Assembly: GCA_964597075.1 (NCBI GenBank)
Contig: CAZQXC010000005.1
Coordinates: 1 to 57,096 of the forward strand
Source: UBA2336 sp964597075
GTDB taxonomy: Bacteria; Bacteroidota; Bacteroidia; Cytophagales; Cyclobacteriaceae
Length of the DNA: 57,096 bases
Reading direction: 5' to 3'
Shown: positions 9,883 to 18,356 of the stretch, in pieces
Numbering within the stretch: position 1 is the stretch's first letter
Layout: every line of letters starts with the position of its first letter
Position numbers and translations under genes: made by a program
The notes under the pieces: generated by a model
What the model saw: only the letters and a program-made list of their open reading frames with translations
Told to the model about the DNA's origin: nothing
The model's database searches: none

Positions 9883-9886
9883 AATC

Positions 9887-11488
9887 ATGATTGAAACCGG
9901 ATCGTACCAATTCGACATCCCCAAACACCAATCGGGCTCACAGCGCTCGATCATCAAGGTGATAGGTGTTGGAGGAGGAGGCAGCAATGCCGTGAACCAC
10001 ATGTTCCGTCAGGGAATTAAGGACGTAGAATTTGTGGTGTGTAACACCGACTTACAGGCGCTGAACAGCAGTCCTGTTCCTACCAAATTGCAAATTGGCG
10101 TTGACCTTACTGAAGGACTTGGCTGTGGAGCTAACCCAAAAGTAGGAAAGGGTGCTGCCATTGAAAGCAAAGAACAAATTCGTGAGTTTCTGGAAGGCAC
10201 AAAAATGCTTTTTGTTACTGCCGGCATGGGTGGAGGTACCGGCACGGGTGCCGCACCTGTAATTGCAAAGATTGCCAAGAGTATGGGCATCCTTACTGTA
10301 GGTATAGTTACGGCACCTTTTGTTTTTGAGGGAAAAAAGAAAAAGGAATTGGCCGAAATTGGTATTAAGGCACTTCGCAGAAGTTGTGATACAGTTTTGG
10401 TAATTCTTAATGATAAGTTGCGCGAGATCTATGGGAATCTTGCTATTGGAAAAGCCTTTGCACAAGCTGATAATGTATTGACTACGGCCGCTAAGGGTAT
10501 TGCTGAAATCATTACCCTTACAGGGTATGTGAATGTTGATTTTCAGGATGTACGAACCGTAATGTACAATGCAGGCCCAGCCGTTATGGGTACGGCCGAA
10601 ACTCGCGGGGAAAATCGTGCACGCAATGCTGCCAGTGGTGCATTGGCGTCACCCTTGCTCGACAACTGCGACATTATGGGTGCCAAAAAAATTCTGCTCT
10701 CTATTATTTCTGGAGCTGAAGCGGAATTGCAAATGGATGAACTCATGGAAATCACTGAATACATCCAACAACAAGCGGGTGAAAATGCTGAGGTGATTTT
10801 TGGGCATGGTGTTGATGCTGCATTAGGCGACAGGTTGAGGGTTACAGTTATTGCTACCGGTTTCGACCATGAAGATGAGCATGAAGAAGAGGAACATACC
10901 GAACTTCCGGAAAGAAAAATAGCAGCAGAGATTAAAAAAGTCCACGATCTTGAACGGAACCAAATCTGGTTGTTCGAACAAGATCAGCCCATTGGTGTGT
11001 CCAGAGAAGTAGAGTTGAAAGAGAAAGAGGAATACAGGGAAGAACAACAGGATGAGGAAACACCTGTACAGCATGAAGTGATATTTAAAGGCCCGTTTAA
11101 CCGTATTGAAGATGACCAGGAAGATGATGCCATTGATGATGATGGGGAGGAAGGATTATTTGGTTTGCATGATGATGAATTTGATCGGGAACAGGAGAAA
11201 TACAGTGATCAGGTCATCAATGAAGAAGGGATGATGGAACTTCGCAATACCCGTAAGCGACTGGAAGATCAGGCCCGTGAACGAAAGGATAAACTTAAGA
11301 ATGCACGCAAGCAGGAAATGACCAAAGAAGAGTTTAATGAGAAATGGGCATTGCCTGCGTACCTGAGAAGGGGAATTAAGATGGACAATGTTCCACACTC
11401 TTCGGAGTCGTTTATTTCAAAATACAATTTGAATGACGACAATAATATTTTGGGTAACAACAAATTTTTACATGACAATGTTGATTAA
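9887..11488 (+). CDS. ftsZ: Cell division protein FtsZ with long acidic C-terminal region
   Basis: Tubulin-like GTPase that forms the Z-ring. The GTP-binding motif GMGGGTGTGAAPV is at residues 113-125, IGVGGGGSNAVNHM near residue 26 is the first loop, and NVDFQDVRTVM is the T7 catalytic loop. The folded core ends near residue 325. The remaining about 205 residues are highly charged and acidic (runs such as DEDEHEEEEH and DDQEDDAIDDDGEEG) and end in a basic helix plus the stretch WALPAYLRRGIKM, a likely partner-binding tail. E. coli FtsZ has 383 residues, so this linker is long, though extended tails are common in Bacteroidota. Confidence 0.97.
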   Translation: MIETGSYQFDIPKHQSGSQRSIIKVIGVGGGGSNAVNHMFRQGIKDVEFVVCNTDLQALNSSPVPTKLQIGVDLTEGLGCGANPKVGKGAAIESKEQIREFLEGTKMLFVTAGMGGGTGTGAAPVIAKIAKSMGILTVGIVTAPFVFEGKKKKELAEIGIKALRRSCDTVLVILNDKLREIYGNLAIGKAFAQADNVLTTAAKGIAEIITLTGYVNVDFQDVRTVMYNAGPAVMGTAETRGENRARNAASGALASPLLDNCDIMGAKKILLSIISGAEAELQMDELMEITEYIQQQAGENAEVIFGHGVDAALGDRLRVTVIATGFDHEDEHEEEEHTELPERKIAAEIKKVHDLERNQIWLFEQDQPIGVSREVELKEKEEYREEQQDEETPVQHEVIFKGPFNRIEDDQEDDAIDDDGEEGLFGLHDDEFDREQEKYSDQVINEEGMMELRNTRKRLEDQARERKDKLKNARKQEMTKEEFNEKWALPAYLRRGIKMDNVPHSSESFISKYNLNDDNNILGNNKFLHDNVD

Positions 11489-11506
11489 CCTGTTGGTTAA
11501 ATAGAA

Positions 11507-11641
11507 ATGATGCGATTGCAGCCTATGATTTCAAAGGTATGGCATTTCCGGTGCGACTGGTATTTTACTCCATTCGTAGTGGTTGTTGGTGGTAAATATT
11601 TTTTGCCGGCACCGGTATGCCTTTTTATCAATCCCGATTAA
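11507..11641 (+). CDS. Possible 44-residue ORF after ftsZ (doubtful)
   Basis: A short open frame begins with two ATG codons 18 bp after the ftsZ stop and ends just before the terminator hairpin. The product (start MMRLQPMISKVWHFRC) is rich in aromatic residues and valine and resembles no family I know. It is the only open frame in the 308-bp gap between ftsZ and the next gene. The gap otherwise holds a terminator and the upstream region of the lipoprotein gene. Chance is the more likely explanation. Confidence 0.15.
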   Translation: MMRLQPMISKVWHFRCDWYFTPFVVVVGGKYFLPAPVCLFINPD

Positions 11642-11664
11642 CGGGACACTTTTTACCTTTGAAA

Positions 11665-11693
11665 AGCCCCGACAGACGGTTGGGGCTTTTTTT
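11665..11693 (+). terminator. Intrinsic terminator of the dcw cluster
   Basis: GCCCCGAC (11666-11673 region) pairs with GTTGGGGC with one G-U pair, flanked by AAAA and TTTT that also pair, and is followed by seven T. This is a textbook Rho-independent terminator, about 180 bp after ftsZ. Confidence 0.85.
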
Positions 11694-11796
11694 ATTTTCT
11701 TCCCGCTACGAAATTAGGTCTGATAAGGTTGCAAACAAATTAAGCGAAGTTTGGTCTCATACTTGCATCTCTGTAATATGACCAAATTGAACACTT

Positions 11797-12201
11797 ATGA
11801 AACGGTTTTTTTTCTTCGTTTTGCTGCTTGGCTTGTCAGCTTGCGAGTTTTATTACGATGAATCCGTACACAATTCACGCGATCGTATTATTGGGCGCTA
11901 TGATATGGAAGAATACAGTGAGACATTTAATGAGTTTACACGCTATACACTTTGGGTGGAACGATCCGGAAGAAGTTCAGACGCCATCTGGATTGATAAT
12001 TTCTATGCCGTAAACATCCGTGTTCGGGCTACGGTAAATTTTGATAAGATTACAGTGCCTCGCCAAACTGTTAATGGCTATGAAGTGGAGGGTGTAGGCA
12101 CCGTTTATGGAAACCACATCACGTTTAATTATCGGGTTCGGGATGTATACAATAGCTATAGAACAGATTTTCTGAACGGAACGGCTTACAAAGATTATTA
12201 A
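11797..12201 (+). CDS. Small secreted lipoprotein of unknown function
   Basis: A 134-residue protein with a lipoprotein signal peptide: MKRFFFFVLLLGLSAC ends in the canonical lipobox LSAC, so Cys16 should be lipidated. The mature part is predicted to be mostly beta strand (alternating residues such as RYTLWVERSG and ITFNYRVRDVYNSYR), suggesting a small beta-sandwich or lipocalin-like fold, but I recognise no named family. It stands alone between two terminators (11665-11693 and 12229-12261), so it is probably transcribed by itself. The upstream sequence has only a weak promoter match. Confidence 0.75.
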   Translation: MKRFFFFVLLLGLSACEFYYDESVHNSRDRIIGRYDMEEYSETFNEFTRYTLWVERSGRSSDAIWIDNFYAVNIRVRATVNFDKITVPRQTVNGYEVEGVGTVYGNHITFNYRVRDVYNSYRTDFLNGTAYKDY

Positions 12202-12225
12202 GCCGCCACTCAGTTCAACTCCTTT

Positions 12226-12265
12226 TCTAAGACCATCGGGATTATCAATTCCGATGGTCTTTTTG
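12226..12265. terminator. Bidirectional terminator
   Basis: AAGACCATCGG at 12229-12239 pairs exactly with CCGATGGTCTT at 12251-12261, with further pairing toward a three-base loop. A-rich and T-rich flanks lie on both sides, so it can end both the + strand lipoprotein gene and the minus strand nfeD gene. Confidence 0.85.
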
Positions 12266-12304
12266 TTGATTCAGTAAATTTAATTTCCAGGTGGCGCGTT
12301 TTAA

Positions 12305-13627
12305 TTAGACTTTTTTAACCCGCACTGAAGTGGTTTCATCATCCAACACTTCAATAATATCCCCCTTCTCCAGGAATTCTCCTCGGGTAAATGCATCATA
12401 AAGCTGTCCGTCAATCACTACCTTGCCACCCGGTCGAAGTACCGTGTGGGCAATTCCTTGTTTTCCTTTCAGGGATTCTTTAGAAGCACTTACCGTAAAA
12501 CCCTGATCGCGTTGCTGTGTATCCGTTAAGGCGATACGTTTGAAAAATCCCGAACTTGAAAGCCGTGCACCTCCGGCAAACAGCAGAATAATACCTCCTA
12601 GCATGCCGCCAAAGGTTGCCGCTACGGCATACAACAAGTCATTGGCCGGAACAAATTGGAAATCAAAGGCATCGTTATTGATCATGATAAGAATAAGTGA
12701 TACTACGGTGAGGGATATACCGACTATTCCTGCAACACCAAACCCTGGAAGAACAAAAATCTCAACACCAATCAACGCGAGACCAGCGAAAAGTGCAATG
12801 ATTTCCCAGTTCTCTGCCAGACCGTTCAGGTAATAGGGAACGAGGTAAAGTATGAGGGCCACGCCTGCTGCAAAAAGCGGGAATCCTACACCTGGTGTTT
12901 GAAGCTCAAAGTATATTCCCCCAATAATGATAAGTATGAGTATGCCGCTGATAAACGGGTTTAGAAAAAAGGCAATTACCTTCTCGCTCGCCTGAAGTTC
13001 AAATTTTACAAGATCATAGTTCTCAACTTTGTTCCGTTTCAAAATTTCTTCAATAGACTCAACCTTAGCTTCACAAAAGCCATGTTTAATGGCCTCGGAT
13101 GTTGAAAAGGTTATAATTTGTCCTTCCACGGTAATGCTGTCAATGGCAATGCTTTCATCCACCATACCTTCGGCAATGCGAGGGTTACGCCCCTTCTCTT
13201 CGGCCGTAGAACGCATAATAGAACGCATGTACGACTGATATTTGTCGGGAGCTTTTTCTCCGGTTCCTGTAACTACAGTTGCGGCACCGATGCTGGCCCC
13301 TGGCGACATATAAATGCTGTCGCATGCTATGGAGATAAGGGCACCTGCAGAAGCCGCATCGGAATTAATAAAAACCCAAACCGGCTTTTTATACTGCATA
13401 ATCTTGTCAACAATCTCCTTAGAATCCGTGAGTACTCCGCCATAGGTATCCATTTCAATGATTACAATATCCGCTTCAATTTTACGGGCATTGTTGAGGG
13501 CCAATTCAACATATCTGTTGGTCCGTGGATCAATCTCGCTTTTTATTTCCATAACCATAACTTTGGTTTGTTGGGCCTGGGCAACCAGGGTAACCGAAAG
13601 GATCAGTCCGAATAGAATTTGCTTCAT
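12305..13627 (-). CDS. NfeD family, membrane-bound ClpP-class serine protease
   Basis: Long-form NfeD: an N-terminal ClpP/SppA-like protease domain, several membrane helices, and a C-terminal OB-fold NfeD domain. The start is the ATG at 13627, giving MKQILFGLILSVTLVAQAQQ, a clear signal peptide; the frame is open 15 codons further up without a reason to use them. The protease domain contains SDAASAGALISIACD with the expected nucleophile serine in ASAGA; I cannot place the partner lysine with certainty. Four to five hydrophobic segments follow (nt about 12990-12560), then the OB domain ending VEVLDDETTSVRVKKV-like. Such proteins usually pair with a stomatin/flotillin gene, which is not adjacent here. 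A perfect -7 element TAATTTTG lies upstream at 13660-13667. Confidence 0.88.
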   Translation of the reverse strand: MKQILFGLILSVTLVAQAQQTKVMVMEIKSEIDPRTNRYVELALNNARKIEADIVIIEMDTYGGVLTDSKEIVDKIMQYKKPVWVFINSDAASAGALISIACDSIYMSPGASIGAATVVTGTGEKAPDKYQSYMRSIMRSTAEEKGRNPRIAEGMVDESIAIDSITVEGQIITFSTSEAIKHGFCEAKVESIEEILKRNKVENYDLVKFELQASEKVIAFFLNPFISGILILIIIGGIYFELQTPGVGFPLFAAGVALILYLVPYYLNGLAENWEIIALFAGLALIGVEIFVLPGFGVAGIVGISLTVVSLILIMINNDAFDFQFVPANDLLYAVAATFGGMLGGIILLFAGGARLSSSGFFKRIALTDTQQRDQGFTVSASKESLKGKQGIAHTVLRPGGKVVIDGQLYDAFTRGEFLEKGDIIEVLDDETTSVRVKKV

Positions 13628-13804
13628 GTTATGTCGGAAGTTTATAAGGTAAATACGCACAAAATTAACCATTATACAACCCGCCCGGTACCATCTTGTT
13701 TACACCGGATGAATGTTTTATTAGTATACGTATTTGGCTGCATATTTGATGCTATTTCATACCAAGGTGCTGAAGGTTTGTGCGAGGAACCTTTTTTGCA
13801 CCTT

Positions 13805-13812
13805 TAAGTTTG
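13805..13812 (+). promoter_or_regulatory. Possible promoter -7 element of the LysM gene
   Basis: TAAGTTTG matches the Bacteroidota -7 consensus TAnnTTTG exactly, 47 bp before the ATG at 13860. A TTTG at 13777-13780 is 24 bases upstream, longer than the usual 19, so the match is only partial. The rest of the 13628-13859 gap shows nothing I recognise apart from the nfeD -7 element. Confidence 0.35.
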
Positions 13813-13859
13813 TGTAATTTCGTATCAAAATAAGTAAACGACAGGTTCGTTACAGAGGT

Positions 13860-14873
13860 ATGTTTAAACTTTTAGTAATAACCGGTCTCTCATTTTTTAA
13901 TCCCCGGGCAGACTCGATTGGGATGGAGACCATTAACGGAAAGACTTTTATTGTTCACCAGGTGAGCGAGAAGGAGACGCTTTACGCCATTTCCAGGCGT
14001 TATGGGGTTACCGTGAATCAGATTTTAGAGTTTAATATAACCGCTGATGCCGGACTGGAAATCGGGCAAATTCTTAAGGTTCCCTATATTCCCAAGCCTA
14101 AACTTGCTAAGGGCTCAACGGTACATAAGGTAGCTGAAAAGGAAACCCTGTTTTCAATTTCAAAATTATATGGTGTTAGCATTGACGAAATAAAGCAATG
14201 GAACAACCTCAGCGATAACTCCCTTGCACTCGGACAGGAATTAGTGATTAAGTCTGTAAATACAGTTAGTACCACTGCCATCACACCCGTTGGCCTTCAG
14301 CTTAAATCGCAACGAACCGTCCATACGGTGGCTGAGAAGGAAACACTTTTCAGTATTTCACGGCTATATGGTGTTACTGTTCAGCAAATCAAGGATTGGA
14401 ATAACCTTATTGGAGAAGAGCTGAAGATCGGCCAGATCCTTTTTGTTGCCCAACCCATGTATTCATCGGAAACTACCGTGGTAAAACAACCGACAGAGAC
14501 AACCGTAGTCCAAGTGCAGGAATCAAAGCAGCCGGAAGTAAAGGTTGTTCCACCAGAAGAGAAAAGTCCGGTAATCACCATTTCGGAATCGGTTCCTAAT
14601 AAAGATGAGGTAAAGCATTCGGGTCTGGCGGAACTTATTGAAGGAACAGAGGCCAATCGAAAATATTTAGCACTTCACCGTACGGCACCGGTAGGCACCA
14701 TTCTTAAAGTTCGAAACGAAATGAACAACCGTGAAGTGTTCGTGCGGGTTATTGGCAAACTTCCAGACACTGCCTTAACCGATAAGCTCATTATAAAAAT
14801 TTCTAAGTCGGCATACGACAGGTTGGGTGCTATTGATCCGCGGTTCAGGGTTGAAGTTACCTACTACAAATGA
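13860..14873 (+). CDS. Triple LysM protein with RlpA-like double-psi beta-barrel domain
   Basis: A 337-residue exported protein. After a short hydrophobic start come three LysM peptidoglycan-binding repeats (about residues 29-76, 83-130 and 152-198), each beginning HxVxEKETLxxISxxYGV. A proline/valine/threonine-rich linker (about 205-255) leads to a C-terminal RlpA-like barrel starting HSGLAELIEG, with HRTAPVGTILKVRNE matching the family core. The usual RlpA catalytic region DRGP is replaced by GKLPDTALTDK, so lytic transglycosylase activity is doubtful; the barrel may only bind glycan. The stop overlaps the next start as ATGA, so it is coupled to an OmpA-type protein, another wall-binding factor. 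Confidence 0.85.
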   Translation: MFKLLVITGLSFFNPRADSIGMETINGKTFIVHQVSEKETLYAISRRYGVTVNQILEFNITADAGLEIGQILKVPYIPKPKLAKGSTVHKVAEKETLFSISKLYGVSIDEIKQWNNLSDNSLALGQELVIKSVNTVSTTAITPVGLQLKSQRTVHTVAEKETLFSISRLYGVTVQQIKDWNNLIGEELKIGQILFVAQPMYSSETTVVKQPTETTVVQVQESKQPEVKVVPPEEKSPVITISESVPNKDEVKHSGLAELIEGTEANRKYLALHRTAPVGTILKVRNEMNNREVFVRVIGKLPDTALTDKLIIKISKSAYDRLGAIDPRFRVEVTYYK

Positions 14874-15994
14874 ATGGACGCGTTCTAAGCCTCACTTTCA
14901 TTTTCTTTTCAGTGTTTTTGTATGCTCAAAACCTCGTGCCCAATCCAAGCTTTGAGGAACTAATTCGGTGTCCGCATAGCTTCAGCACCGACAAAAATGA
15001 TTTTTTGATTCCCGGATGGACATCGCCAACCAAAGGTACACCTGATCAATTCCACGCCTGCAGTTGGGGCGAAGCCGATGTACCTTATAACTGGGCTGGT
15101 TCATCCAATGCAAAAACCGGTAAGGGTTATGTGGGCATTTATGTTTGGATGCAGGGTGCTAATAACTATCGCGAATATATTCAATGTGAATTAGCTGAAC
15201 CCTTGCAAGCAGGAGTGCGCTACCGTGTGGAGTTTTTTTATAAACTCGCATCCAATTCAGTTTATTCAGTTAACCGTATTGGACTCGTACTTACTCAGGA
15301 ACGTATCCGTCATACGCATGATCAGGTTGTTGATGTTGTGCCTACACTTTCTGTTGAGAAAGATTCTGCTGTGGTAAAGGCAACAGGAAGTTGGAAGTAT
15401 GCAGCAATGGAGTATGTGGCAACAGGTGGTGAGTTATACCTTACCCTCGGTAATTTCTTTAAAAATACAAAAGTACAATACACAAAGCTGTCACATCGTA
15501 TTGGTAAGAATAGCATGTTGGCCAATAGTGCCTACTTTTATGTTGATGATGTCTCAGTTGTTCCATTAGATTTTTATCCCGTTTCTGATACAGAAACAGT
15601 GCAACACTTTCAATTCGAAAAGATTGAACTGGACAAGGATTATATTCTGAAGAATATTCAGTTCGAATTTGATAGCTACACCTTCCTGAATTCATCGTTT
15701 AAGGAATTAGATCAGGTTATTGGAATTCTTTCTGATAATCCGGCATTTCATGTTCGGTTGGCAGGGCATACTGATTTTGTAGGGTCGGATGATTATAATG
15801 TTAACCTCTCCAGAAACCGGGCTCGAAGCGTTGCTGATTATTTTATTTCAAAAGGAATTAAACCTGAACGCATCAGTTCATTTGGATTCGGAAAATCCCG
15901 ACCTCTTATACATGAAAAAACGGACGAAGCCCGCAGCATTAACCGTAGGGTGGAAATTCGTTTTACTGAGGTATTGCCTGATGGTAAACTTTAG
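14870..15994 (+). CDS. OmpA family protein with N-terminal carbohydrate-binding-like domain
   Basis: A 374-residue protein with a signal peptide (cleavage likely after FLYAQ). The mature N-terminus reads NLVPNPSFEE, the usual opening of a jelly-roll domain seen in many Bacteroidota surface proteins, and spans to about residue 235. The C-terminal OmpA/MotB domain (about 255-370) contains the peptidoglycan-binding motif region LAGHTDFVGSDDYNVNLSRNRA and ends SINRRVEIRFTE. It is predicted to sit in the outer membrane or periplasm and bind peptidoglycan. It is coupled to the LysM gene by ATGA. Its last 32 bases overlap the convergent alkB gene. Confidence 0.86.
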   Translation: MNGRVLSLTFIFFSVFLYAQNLVPNPSFEELIRCPHSFSTDKNDFLIPGWTSPTKGTPDQFHACSWGEADVPYNWAGSSNAKTGKGYVGIYVWMQGANNYREYIQCELAEPLQAGVRYRVEFFYKLASNSVYSVNRIGLVLTQERIRHTHDQVVDVVPTLSVEKDSAVVKATGSWKYAAMEYVATGGELYLTLGNFFKNTKVQYTKLSHRIGKNSMLANSAYFYVDDVSVVPLDFYPVSDTETVQHFQFEKIELDKDYILKNIQFEFDSYTFLNSSFKELDQVIGILSDNPAFHVRLAGHTDFVGSDDYNVNLSRNRARSVADYFISKGIKPERISSFGFGKSRPLIHEKTDEARSINRRVEIRFTEVLPDGKL

Positions 15995-17063
15995 TAGACC
16001 AGTCTTCCAGTCGTGGATTCATAACGGAGAACCAAAGTGGTGGCACTAGTGCCATTAGAATCATAGTGGGATAACCGTATGGAAGCTGCGGACTTTCATC
16101 ATAATGTTTGAGTACCTGGTAGCGTTTAATGGCATTGGCATGATGATCGGAGTGACGTTGAAGCTGAAACAAAAAAAAGTTGCTGATTAGGTGACTTGCA
16201 TTCCATGAATGTAAGGGATTAACCCGCTCATATCTCCCCGGAGCTATTTCTTTACGTATGATGCCATAGTGCTCAACATAATTTACCAATTCCAGCAAGG
16301 TGAAGGCAAAAAAACTTTGAGTAAAAAAGAAAAGCGGTACTTGCCAACTGAAACTTCCGTACAAGTAGCTAATAAGTAATGTAATTAAACCACAGAAGAT
16401 AACAGGAAGTATGGTAAACCAAATCATGTTATTTTTCCAATGGATCAATGGTAAACTTTTTTTCTGCAAGCTATCTTTCTCATGTCTCCAGGCATGTGCA
16501 TAGCCTACAAAGACAGAACGAAACCAGAATGTGTAGAAGCTTTCATTCTTCCTGGCTGTAGCCGGATCTTCCGGAGTGGCAACATATACATGATGACCCC
16601 GGTTATGCTCAATATAGAAATGCATATAGCAGACAGTCATCAATAATAGTTTACTGTAAAATCGTTCAATCTTTGATTTTTTGTGCCCCAGCTCATGAGC
16701 TACAGTAATGCCTATACCACCGGTGACTAAAGCAAAACTTAACACGAATGCAATCCATATTATCGGTGATTGAAGATTATTTTGATTAACGACAAAACAT
16801 CCCCAAAGCACAAAGGCTAATTGAACAAATGTCCAGATGTACGTAACGAACCGGTAATATTTTTCTTCGCTGACAACCATAACCTGGCTATCATCCACGT
16901 TGGTGGTATCCAACCCTGCACGTTGATCAATAAGCGGAATTACAAGGAATGCGAAAATAATCGATAGAAAATTCCAATAGGTGCCTGAGTAATAACCAGT
17001 AACAACCAATGCAGGAAGAATAAAGGCAGTGAAGAACCCTAGTTTTTTAACTTGAATCATCAT
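15963..17063 (-). CDS. alkB: AlkB-type membrane alkane 1-monooxygenase
   Basis: Integral membrane non-haem diiron hydroxylase. The three histidine clusters are intact: HELGHK (residues 123-128), EHNRGHH (152-158) and LQRHSDHHA (301-309), as is NYVEHYG, which is diagnostic of alkane hydroxylases rather than xylene monooxygenases or desaturases. About six membrane helices are visible. The start is the ATG pair at 17063/17060; the earlier in-frame TTG at 17078 is less likely. The substrate (n-alkanes or another hydrophobic chain) is inferred from family. It follows the paa genes and a lipoprotein on the same strand. No rubredoxin gene is nearby, so electron donors must be encoded elsewhere. Confidence 0.92.
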   Translation of the reverse strand: MMIQVKKLGFFTAFILPALVVTGYYSGTYWNFLSIIFAFLVIPLIDQRAGLDTTNVDDSQVMVVSEEKYYRFVTYIWTFVQLAFVLWGCFVVNQNNLQSPIIWIAFVLSFALVTGGIGITVAHELGHKKSKIERFYSKLLLMTVCYMHFYIEHNRGHHVYVATPEDPATARKNESFYTFWFRSVFVGYAHAWRHEKDSLQKKSLPLIHWKNNMIWFTILPVIFCGLITLLISYLYGSFSWQVPLFFFTQSFFAFTLLELVNYVEHYGIIRKEIAPGRYERVNPLHSWNASHLISNFFLFQLQRHSDHHANAIKRYQVLKHYDESPQLPYGYPTMILMALVPPLWFSVMNPRLEDWSTKVYHQAIPQ

Positions 17064-17113
17064 TCGAATATAACCCAATTTACACCATACATTTGAAAAT
17101 TCTGATAAAGGTG

Positions 17114-17719
17114 TTATTCTAAAACCATTTGGAAAAGCGGTTTCCTTTTAATGGAGTTTGAATTATCAATATCTTTCATGTGCTCCTTGTTCACCAAAAT
17201 GAATTTGTTGTAGTGGTTAACTATTGCATCGTAAGTTGCACGATAATTCTCAATCCGTTGTTCGGCCGTCCGTATTTCCTCTACCAGACTTTGCATGGTG
17301 GTGTTATAAGTATAGGCTGAATGAGATTCGGCAAGTACAACCAGTTCGGTAACCAGGGAGTTTGCGGCAAAATCATATTCATCTACAACGTCTGAATTGG
17401 CCATGCTTTTAGGCGTGTAGCGTATTCTTTTCAGCTGTTCTATCCGCTGGTCTAGGGCTTTTAGTTTTTCAGTATCGAACTGACCAGTAACCTGAAGTTC
17501 ATGCACCAGAAAGTGCATAGCTTTGATTTTCTTATTGTCATCGTTAATCATCAGATTCCAGGATGTCAGCATACTGTCCTGAAGATTGAGGTACACCTCG
17601 GTAAGGGAATCTGTTAACGAGAAGGAAGTTGAATTTTCATTGGCCTTTTGCTGGACGCAGCCACTTCCGGCACCAAGTGCGCCAATAAAGATCCAGCATA
17701 CTGATTGAAATCTATTCAT
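17114..17719 (-). CDS. Putative lipoprotein with helical LemA-like C-terminal part
   Basis: A 201-residue protein starting at the ATG at 17719 (MNRFQSVCWIFIGALGAGSGC). The signal peptide ends in GSGC, a weak lipobox because the -3 residue is glycine. The mature part is helical and charged. Its end (RTAEQRIENYRATYDAIVNH then YNKFI) resembles the LemA helical bundle motif, but the similarity is short and I rate it as tentative. Upstream codons to 17794 are in frame but add no signal peptide. It lies between paaD and alkB on one strand; a functional link is not evident. Confidence 0.6.
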   Translation of the reverse strand: MNRFQSVCWIFIGALGAGSGCVQQKANENSTSFSLTDSLTEVYLNLQDSMLTSWNLMINDDNKKIKAMHFLVHELQVTGQFDTEKLKALDQRIEQLKRIRYTPKSMANSDVVDEYDFAANSLVTELVVLAESHSAYTYNTTMQSLVEEIRTAEQRIENYRATYDAIVNHYNKFILVNKEHMKDIDNSNSIKRKPLFQMVLE

Positions 17720-17829
17720 AATAAAACCCTGCCTTAACGAATACGGCACAAAGTAATAAAAGTTATGACCCAGCGATTGACATTTGTCATGCACGTACTA
17801 AAATCATGAAAAATGGTGAAAAATCGGTA

Positions 17830-18315
17830 TTAAAGTGGCTTGAATTGTTCAAAGGCTTCTTTACACTCATTGCAATAATGGATCGATCGGCATAAGGTTG
17901 GTCCGAAGGGGTTTTTCAATGCTGTATTTGAGCCATTGCAACGCGGGCACTGGGCATGTTCCAGAATGTCAATATCCGTGAAGAGATTTCCGGATGGGGG
18001 CGGTGCAAGGCCAAATTGCTTCAATGCCTGCCTTCCTTTTTCTGATATCTTATCTGAGGTCCAGGGTTCTTTAAAGGAAACATTTACAGAAACTTTTTCT
18101 ATTCCATATTTTTTCAGCACTTCAACAACTTCCTGTTTCATCATGTCCATGGCCGGGCATCCAACAAAAGTCGGGGTCATTTCAACGATCACGCAGTCAT
18201 TTTCAATATTGACATTATTAATAACACCCAAATCCACGAGCGACAAGACCGGTATCTCGGGGTCTTTAACCTCTTCCAGCCAGGCGTAAATTTGTTTCGA
18301 TGAAATGGTTTGCAT
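17830..18315 (-). CDS. paaD: Phenylacetyl-CoA epoxidase subunit PaaD
   Basis: Member of the MIP18/DUF59 family needed for maturation of the phenylacetyl-CoA epoxidase, probably in metal-centre assembly. The N-terminal DUF59 domain has VKDPEIPVLSLVDLGVINN and the conserved FVGCPAMDMM with its cysteine. The C-terminal part is a zinc-ribbon-like segment with CPRC, a later Cys and CNEC, characteristic of PaaD versus other DUF59 proteins. Length 161 matches. It is last in the paaABCD order, 41 bp after paaC. Confidence 0.93.
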   Translation of the reverse strand: MQTISSKQIYAWLEEVKDPEIPVLSLVDLGVINNVNIENDCVIVEMTPTFVGCPAMDMMKQEVVEVLKKYGIEKVSVNVSFKEPWTSDKISEKGRQALKQFGLAPPPSGNLFTDIDILEHAQCPRCNGSNTALKNPFGPTLCRSIHYCNECKEAFEQFKPL

Positions 18316-18356
18316 GGTTAACGGTTAAACCCGGATACCAAAATAAAGTTCACTTA

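Noticed and set aside
13619..13807. 62-codon + strand frame between nfeD and the LysM gene
   Set aside because: It overlaps the start and upstream region of nfeD on the other strand, has no homology I recognise, and contains promoter elements.
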